Assembly: GCA_964016885.1 (NCBI GenBank)
Contig: OZ024745.1
Location: forward strand, 55,239,800 to 55,303,799
Direction of reading: 5' to 3'
Length of the DNA stretch: 64,000 bases
DNA from: Eledone cirrhosa
Lineage: Eukaryota > Mollusca > Cephalopoda > Octopoda > Eledonidae
Positions 57,607-64,000 of the stretch are shown piece after piece. Within the stretch, counting starts at the first letter, position 1, and each line of letters starts with the position of its first letter. Below the pieces are notes generated by a model. It worked only from the letters and a program-made list of their open reading frames with translations. It searched no databases and was not told the origin of the DNA. The translations under genes were made by a program, and so were the position numbers.

Positions 57607-60311
57607 TATTTGGGGAGGGTCATATTTGCGTAATATTGCCAGAATTAATAACAGAACACACTCACTGTTTGGTTGGTTTTCGCTTCTCGCTGTCTTTTAT
57701 ATATATATATCTGCGATCTAACTTACTCGGTCCTCAATGTTGCCATTGACTGACCGGCGGTCAAAAATAATACAGATACAATATAGACAAACACTTATAT
57801 ATATAGTTTACATAAATCTTTCGTTGCACATCTGCAACATCGTCAGTGGTGTTATATTCATTGTTCCTCCTGTTGTGTTGTATGTCTACGCCATTTTTTT
57901 GTTCAGTCTGTCTATATATTTATTTATTTATTTGCTTGTTTGTTTATCTTATTTTGTCTTCTTTGCGCATGCGTTTGCGTGTGTGTATAGTGTTATGTGT
58001 GATGTGTGATGTGTGACTAGTGTGTATAGTGTTGTCTGCTGGGTGACTAGTGTGTGTTTATGTGCTTGTGTATGTATTTATTTATCTTATTTTATTTAAT
58101 TTAATTTACTTATTTATTTATACTTCTCTTAGGTCAGTGTTGTTTGTTTGGGTGTTGTTGTTGTTCCACTCATTCTTTCTGTTTAGCTTTGGTCTTCTAA
58201 TTTCTATTTCACTGGCCTCTCTGATTTGCCTATCTGCTGGGTCATTCCTATGTTTAGATATTATTCTAATTTCTATGTTGTCTATGTTACCGTCATGATG
58301 TTGTCTAGCATGTTCGTATAGTACTGACCCGTTTTTTCGTCCTTTTAGTTCCCCCCAGTGTTGGTCTATCCTTTCACCTATGCTACGAGCTGTCTCACCT
58401 ATGTATGTTGTTGTCGTGTTTCTGCAAGTACCCTCTGTACATCTTATGCTATAGACTACGTTTCTAGTTTTACAGTTTATCCGGGGGTTCACCTTACATA
58501 TGATACATTTCCTATTGGTACAGTGGGTTTTCTTAAAAGGGTAGGTTTTGCTGATCAGGGATTTTATGGTGGTTCCTGGCTTTTCTACCACCTTTATTTT
58601 TAAGTGGGTCTTTCTCAGGGCCTTTCTACACTGGTTAGCTAATTTCCCTCCAGGGGTGGCGTCCACAAACATGACACTCTGATATCTCTGGTTGTCGTAC
58701 CATGATGTGGCCTTCCCTATCTTATGTCTAGCCCTATCTAAGCTATTCCATGATTTGCTCCTGTATAGTGGGCAAATTCCTTTCATGTCCAGTTCTATGA
58801 GGGTCTTATACTTTTCCATGGCTCCTTCGTATACTCTGACTCTGTCTCTTTGGTTGTAGCCAGAGAACTGCATGCGGTTGATGAAGTGTTGGATGTGTCC
58901 TTCCATTTCTGTTGGGTCGCACATGCTGGACACATTCTTCATCACTCGTACCAAATCTGCGATCAGAATATTAAACTTAGCACTACTGGACATTGCTGAG
59001 TTTTTGAGTATCAGGTATTTGGAGGCCATGGGTTTAGCATAGTGTGAGTGGAGAATTTGGGCTCTCTCGTCTATAGTGTTAATCCAGAGTTCTGTGTCTA
59101 ATACAGGTAGTCTATTGTTAGGGTGTTTGGAAGGGAAGTCTATAGTTACAGTTATACTCTGGTGTATGGAATTAGCTATCTGCTGGATGCTTTCCATCGT
59201 GCTACGTTCTAAATCAAACTTGTTAGTGCTCTCTAGTGGGGGTGTTCTTATAACTATATTGATATCGTCTACATAACGAGAGTACATGATGAGGTCTATG
59301 GAGCTTTCATTAAGGAGATCTTTAAGTCTCCTTTCCCACCATACCATGAAAAGGTTGGCAACATCGCCAGCTATGCTGACGCCGATGGCTGCTCCCTCAT
59401 TTTGGGTGTAGATTTTCTCATTGAACTTAAATATGTGGCCCTTTAGGGTAGTTTTGATACTAGCCCCTATTGCATGTGCGACCATTTTTCTTACCTGATC
59501 AGTGTTTTGGGGGGTCCGTATAGCTTTGGTCCACCCAATCCACCTTCCTATGGGAGTCTTTTTAGCCATTGAGGTTATGGTGGGGGGTCTACCTCTTATA
59601 GGTCTACTAGGGCAGAAACATCTAAGGTCATGGCTGTCTAGGTAGTCAGTGTCGTAGGTAAGTCTAAGTAGGAGGCCCAGTTCGTCTGTGTCGACGTCGC
59701 AGAACTCCACCTCACTCTCAATGATCATCTCCACACATCTTTTCACAGCAAAATCAATGTTAATGGATGGGTACAGTGACACCACATCCATGCTGCCTAT
59801 TATGCAGTTGGATAGGCTCCTGTTTTTGTTGCACTCACTGATTCCGCTGAGGAGGTCCTCTGTACTTTCACATACATCTGGGGACATCTTGATTATGGGG
59901 CGTATAACCATTGAGAGGAAGTAGGAGATCCTGTAGTTGCTAGCTATATTAGCTCCGCATACAGGTCTTGTTGGTGGTCCTATTGTCGGGTCGTCGACTG
60001 TCTTGTGGTCTTTGCGGAGCCCATACAAGGGTGGTATGCCATTGTTAGACGCCTGGAAGTTGTTGGCAGTGCGTCTGCTTGGCTTTAGGATGTCAGTCCA
60101 CATCATCATGTGAGCGTTGAGGATTTTTTCTCTCCCATCGTGTGTTAGTTGTGCAACTTCGCTCGTGTTGGTGATGTGGGGTTGCATTGCCTCGATGTAG
60201 TTCGGCATGCTATCTATTGACATCCTACCAGACTTATCTGTGGGTAGACACACTACCTCACCATCCCTTGTGCGCTGCTTGAGGCTAACCAAGCCTTCTA
60301 CAGGTTTTATC
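57603..60311 (-). mobile_element. Penelope-like element, copy 2 (minus strand)
   Basis: Same family as copy 1. It lacks the last 45 or so bases of the 3' end, meeting (TA)n at 57602, and lacks the first 11 codons of the copy-1 frame, meeting copy 3 at 60311. It shares several copy-2/3-specific differences from copy 1, such as an extra GATGTG in the 3' region and CACTTATATA in place of CACATATATA, so copies 2 and 3 have a common immediate origin. Confidence 0.9.
57819..57846 (-). ncRNA. Hammerhead-like core, PLE copy 2
   Basis: Identical to the core in copy 1: CTGACGA, a stem of GTTGC with GCAAC, GAAA. Confidence 0.5.
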
Positions 60312-60313
60312 AT
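58118..60313 (-). CDS. Penelope-like RT plus GIY-YIG endonuclease, copy 2
   Basis: The 731-residue frame has all RT motifs (YGLRKDHK, SMDVVSLYPS, GAAIGVSIAGDVAN, YVDD) and the GIY-YIG domain with its Cys cluster, without interruption. The first codon is created by the junction: where copy 1 reads Gly-Ile-Lys-Pro, this copy reads Met-Ile-Lys-Pro because the adjoining copy 3 supplies the CAT on the plus strand. The authentic N-terminus is therefore missing, but the catalytic domains are complete. Predicted protein differs little from copy 1. Confidence 0.88.
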   Translation of the reverse strand: MIKPVEGLVSLKQRTRDGEVVCLPTDKSGRMSIDSMPNYIEAMQPHITNTSEVAQLTHDGREKILNAHMMMWTDILKPSRRTANNFQASNNGIPPLYGLRKDHKTVDDPTIGPPTRPVCGANIASNYRISYFLSMVIRPIIKMSPDVCESTEDLLSGISECNKNRSLSNCIIGSMDVVSLYPSINIDFAVKRCVEMIIESEVEFCDVDTDELGLLLRLTYDTDYLDSHDLRCFCPSRPIRGRPPTITSMAKKTPIGRWIGWTKAIRTPQNTDQVRKMVAHAIGASIKTTLKGHIFKFNEKIYTQNEGAAIGVSIAGDVANLFMVWWERRLKDLLNESSIDLIMYSRYVDDINIVIRTPPLESTNKFDLERSTMESIQQIANSIHQSITVTIDFPSKHPNNRLPVLDTELWINTIDERAQILHSHYAKPMASKYLILKNSAMSSSAKFNILIADLVRVMKNVSSMCDPTEMEGHIQHFINRMQFSGYNQRDRVRVYEGAMEKYKTLIELDMKGICPLYRSKSWNSLDRARHKIGKATSWYDNQRYQSVMFVDATPGGKLANQCRKALRKTHLKIKVVEKPGTTIKSLISKTYPFKKTHCTNRKCIICKVNPRINCKTRNVVYSIRCTEGTCRNTTTTYIGETARSIGERIDQHWGELKGRKNGSVLYEHARQHHDGNIDNIEIRIISKHRNDPADRQIREASEIEIRRPKLNRKNEWNNNNTQTNNTDLREV

Positions 60314-61481
60314 GTACTCTCGTTATGTAGACGATATCAATATAGTTATAAGAACACCCCCACTAGAGAGCACTAACAAGTTTGATTTAGAACGTAGCAC
60401 GATGGAAAGCATCCAGCAGATAGCTAATTCCATACACCAGAGTATAACTGTAACTATAGACTTCCCTTCCAAACACCCTAACAATAGACTACCTGTATTA
60501 GACACAGAACTCTGGATTAACACTATAGACGAGAGAGCCCAAATTCTCCACTCACACTATGCTAAACCCATGGCCTCCAAATACCTGATACTCAAAAACT
60601 CAGCAATGTCCAGTAGTGCTAAGTTTAATATTCTGATCGCAGATTTGGTACGAGTGATGAAGAATGTGTCCAGCATGTGCGACCCAACAGAAATGGAAGG
60701 ACACATCCAACACTTCATCAACCGCATGCAGTTCTCTGGCTACAACCAAAGAGACAGAGTCAGAGTATACGAAGGAGCCATGGAAAAGTATAAGACCCTC
60801 ATAGAACTGGACATGAAAGGAATTTGCCCACTATACAGGAGCAAATCATGGAATAGCTTAGATAGGGCTAGACATAAGATAGGGAAGGCCACATCATGGT
60901 ACGACAACCAGAGATATCAGAGTGTCATGTTTGTGGACGCCACCCCTGGAGGGAAATTAGCTAACCAGTGTAGAAAGGCCCTGAGAAAGACCCACTTAAA
61001 AATAAAGGTGGTAGAAAAGCCAGGAACCACCATAAAATCCCTGATCAGCAAAACCTACCCTTTTAAGAAAACCCACTGTACCAATAGGAAATGTATCATA
61101 TGTAAGGTGAACCCCCGGATAAACTGTAAAACTAGAAACGTAGTCTATAGCATAAGATGTACAGAGGGTACTTGCAGAAACACGACAACAACATACATAG
61201 GTGAGACAGCTCGTAGCATAGGTGAAAGGATAGACCAACACTGGGGGGAACTAAAAGGACGAAAAAACGGGTCAGTACTATACGAACATGCTAGACAACA
61301 TCATGACGGTAACATAGACAACATAGAAATTAGAATAATATCTAAACATAGGAATGACCCAGCAGATAGGCAAATCAGAGAGGCCAGTGAAATAGAAATT
61401 AGAAGACCAAAGCTAAACAGAAAGAATGAGTGGAACAACAACAACACCCAAACAAACAACACTGACCTAAGAGAAGTATAA
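60309..61481 (+). pseudogene. 5'-truncated PLE RT/GIY-YIG frame, copy 3
   Basis: Open from MYSRYVDDINIV (60312) to the normal stop, 389 codons, covering the catalytic YVDD, the RT thumb and the complete GIY-YIG domain. A longer frame starting at 60207 reads about 35 codons of the antisense of copy 2 before entering it, a chimera produced by the junction. Motifs before YVDD are absent, so no active RT is expected. The nuclease half could fold. Confidence 0.88.
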
Positions 61482-61752
61482 ATAAATAAGTAAATTAAAT
61501 TAAATAAAATAAGATAAATAAATACATACACAAGCACATAAACACACACTAGTCACCCAGCAGACAACACTATACACACTAGTCACACATCACACATCAC
61601 ACATAACACTATACACACACGCAAACGCATGCGCAAAGAAGACAAAATAAGATAAACAAACAAGCAAATAAATAAATAAATATATAGACAGACTGAACAA
61701 AAAAATGGCGTAGACATACAACACAACAGGAGGAACAATGAATATAACACCA

Positions 61753-61780
61753 CTGACGATGTTGCAGATGTGCAACGAAA
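61753..61780 (+). ncRNA. Hammerhead-like core, PLE copy 3
   Basis: Plus-strand CTGACGA, stem GTTGC/GCAAC around AGATGT, GAAA. With the minus-strand core at 57819-57846 it lies in opposite arms of the palindrome. Confidence 0.5.
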
Positions 61781-62041
61781 GATTTATGTAAACTATATAT
61801 ATAAGTGTTTGTCTATATTGTATCTGTATTATTTTTGACCGCCGGTCAGTCAATGGCAACATTGAGGACCGAGTAAGTTAGATCGCAGATATATATATAT
61901 AAAAGACAGCGAGAAGCGAAAACCAACCAAACAGTGAGTGTGTTCTGTTATTAATTCTGGCAATATTACGCAAATATGACCCTCCCCAAATATAACAATA
62001 TCTGTTTCGACACACGATTTCATATAAAAAACCTCGCAAAA

Positions 62042-62159
<118 letters not shown>

Positions 62160-63910
62160 TGTAACGTTTGCGTGTTTTTGCCTTTGTGTACGCATCTTTC
62201 GGTATAAATGCAACTAGCGAATCTTCGGAATACATGCTCAGGTTATATTTCCTTATGTGGTATTCACAGCCATTGATACAGGCAGTCATACAACCGTATA
62301 CACACATGCATACATGCACTCACGCCCACTCATGATACACAACATGCACACACATACAGGCACAAACAAAGAAAATATGCACTAAATCAGCACATATATA
62401 TAAAAGTACCAATGAAAGACGGGACCCTCCAATACTGCCCCCAGCACCATGTTATAAATGTGGCTTGCCCATCTCCCTCATTCTGACAAAACTTTGTTTT
62501 TTTCCTCATTACTAATTTGCAGTTTCTAAATATAATGGAGAAAAACAAGTAGGCACAATTATTATGAAAATAGAGGTATAAGTTCGTTTCGCACACACAG
62601 AGTAACACCCATTTTTTCCGTATTAGGTGTTCATAAGCCCTGTTATTACACTACATTCTTTAGGCAGAATATATTGGCTAAATTATTAATTTATTTTAGT
62701 TTTCATATGTTTCGTATGAAGGAATGGGAAAATATGCAATTTAATATGTGTGTGCCCCAAACCGACTGAAAATATTGGGCCGAAACACGTGCGCGGAATC
62801 GAACATTTACTCAATCGGTTGACGCGTGAGTGTTGTAAGCACTGCCTTTTAAGCCGCTGGCTATCAATCCTGTTTTGGGGAATGTTGGATACTTGTATTA
62901 GGACCGGTAACGAATTGGGAGATAACATCACGTCTCAAGCGAGTGTCATATTACAAGCATTGGGTCATACCATGCATTGTAAGTGAAATCGGGTAGGCGT
63001 AACTAACTGGAACATGTCGAATGGAATGTGCCTTTCATTCTAACGTCCCAACATTTCACACATTCTACAATGCTGAATCTCCCTGAGAATTACATTAAGT
63101 CTCGTAAATTTTAATTTCATGAGCCATTTATTCCATTGATCTAACAACTGGAACATTGATTCCCGAAGCCCCTGTAGATCCATATTCTTGTATATGCTTA
63201 CATTTAGCAGTGTAACCACATTTTCCTATATCTTGCAGAATAACTTATATTTATTGATATGCTGTGCATTGCACAAACATTAAGTTCAACTTTCTAACCA
63301 CAATATTCAGGAATAAACTATTGTTTGTAAATTAAATATCAATATAAATGTATCTATGAAACGGCATAAATGCAAACATATATTTGCTAACATATTTCAT
63401 TATGTAAACCTTACTAATATATAGATAAGGACACTGTCATATATCCAATAATCGCACACACCTGATGGTATTTCGGCAAAGCATATGACATCATATTATT
63501 TCATATATATAAACACCAATGAGGCAAGTATATAATAACAAACAGAGAAATAAGCGATGTATATGAGCGTGCTAATATTGAAATTGCTATCGATGTTTAT
63601 TTGTTATTTTACATGAAGCGCTATACATTTACATATATTATTGTCTTTTGAAACAAGTATTGCTCTCGCCACTACACCTTCAATTCTATACGTTAATAAG
63701 CTCTCTCTATCACCCTCTAGGAGTGTCTATGCGTAATCTATCAGTATGTCCGTATGGGTATGTGTGTTCATACGAAATATTGCCCACATGATGTTCATAC
63801 TGCTCTGATCGAAAATATATTGTTACCCATGAAAACCTTCATATATAGACGTATACACACATCACACGCTAAGACACACCCACTCGCGTTCATAAACGTC
63901 TATGTATACT
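62160..63910. other. No assignable gene
   Basis: AT-rich sequence. Around 62750-62860 the sequence is GC-richer and contains CTGAAAA (62766-62772) followed by GGGCC and GAAA (62782-62785), a degenerate version of the hammerhead-like boxes. The 78-81-codon frames over it have no domain. Confidence 0.4.
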
Positions 63911-63913
63911 GTA

Positions 63914-63971
<58 letters not shown>
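63914..63971. repeat. (TA)n microsatellite
   Basis: TA array preceding the repeat that begins at 63971. Confidence 0.93.
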
Positions 63972-63975
<4 letters not shown>

Positions 63976-64000
63976 TAAACGGAATAGAAAATGCTGACAA
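63971..64000 (+). repeat. Start of a repeat also found inverted at 12683-12714
   Basis: TTGGTAAACGGAATAGAAAA and the following TGCTGACA are the reverse complement of 12683-12714, upstream of PLE copy 1. In both places the sequence lies near a (TA)n array. It may be the 5' end of a further PLE copy that continues past the window. Confidence 0.7.

Larger units (their letters stand above)
60309..62041 (+). mobile_element. Penelope-like element, copy 3 (plus strand, 5'-truncated)
   Basis: Begins at the YVDD region of the RT and runs to the complete 3' end (CCTCGCAAAAC, then (TA)n at 62042). From 60309 to 61996 it is the inverse of 57603-59290, both 1,688 bp. It extends about 45 bp further at its 3' end than copy 2. 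Confidence 0.92.

Noticed and set aside
62766..62785. CTGAAAA, GGGCC, GAAA as a hammerhead-like core
   Set aside because: The first box lacks the required G and A positions and no stem is evident. Recorded only as a degenerate resemblance.

Overview
The window reads as a stretch of repeat-dominated, non-coding DNA from a large animal genome, most likely an octopod cephalopod. Base composition is AT-rich, there are dozens of long (TA)n, (CA)n/(GT)n, (CT)n and (AAT)n arrays, and nearly all recognisable coding sequence belongs to retroelements. The octopod assignment rests on the tRNA-derived SINE that recurs at least six times, which I recall as the octopus OR/OK type, and on retroelement types common in molluscs; I could not check it by search. 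I see no prokaryotic feature, no rRNA or tRNA gene, no CRISPR array and no convincing host gene. One weak candidate host exon lies at 18065-18160.

Layout. 1-5.2 kb: a nested fold-back repeat (1119-2460), long TA arrays and a decayed Penelope-like element (PLE) on the minus strand (3.19-4.91 kb). 5.2-8.4 kb: low-complexity CA/CCA-rich DNA with a 95-bp tandem repeat, then a PLE-type terminal module. 8.46-12.4 kb: a second fold-back, a small hairpin, then PLE copy 1 (minus) with a 742-codon open frame encoding reverse transcriptase (RT) plus GIY-YIG endonuclease. 12.4-19.1 kb: TA and CA arrays, a large near-perfect palindrome (15118-16284), a GT-rich PLE-like terminus and a SINE with a 20-bp target-site duplication. 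19.38-22.59 kb: 5.2 apparently identical copies of a 615-bp satellite unit. 25.5-34.4 kb: a 5'-truncated LINE with a restriction-like endonuclease (minus), a SINE, and two Tx1-like (L1-group, AP-endonuclease) LINEs joined head to head at about 31.70 kb. 34.4-39.5 kb: no assignable feature beyond microsatellites. 39.7-42.3 kb: a fold-back element enclosing a GIY-YIG remnant. 43.4-50.2 kb: a poly-AGT array, then a composite of a nearly full-length but broken RLE-type LINE, a 3' fragment of a related LINE and a minus-strand Tx1 3' fragment, joined at (AAT)n tracts. 50.9-55.3 kb: SINEs, one nested. 57.6-62.0 kb: two PLE copies head to head, forming 1,688-bp inverted arms around a 1,018-bp loop. 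63.97 kb to the end: the start of another repeat that also occurs upstream of PLE copy 1.

How the parts relate. The PLE-derived modules repeatedly abut (TA)n arrays, tend to occur as inverted pairs, and share a short signature in their terminal regions: CTGANGA, a variable and often self-complementary stretch, then GAAA. This is the conserved core order of a hammerhead ribozyme, a motif already reported in Penelope-like elements. The LINEs and SINEs end instead in AAT-type or short A/T-rich tails and carry target-site duplications where these can still be read. The most noteworthy structures are the PLE palindrome, the recurrent hammerhead-like cores, the homogeneous 615-bp satellite and the head-to-head Tx1 pair with complementary internal deletions.
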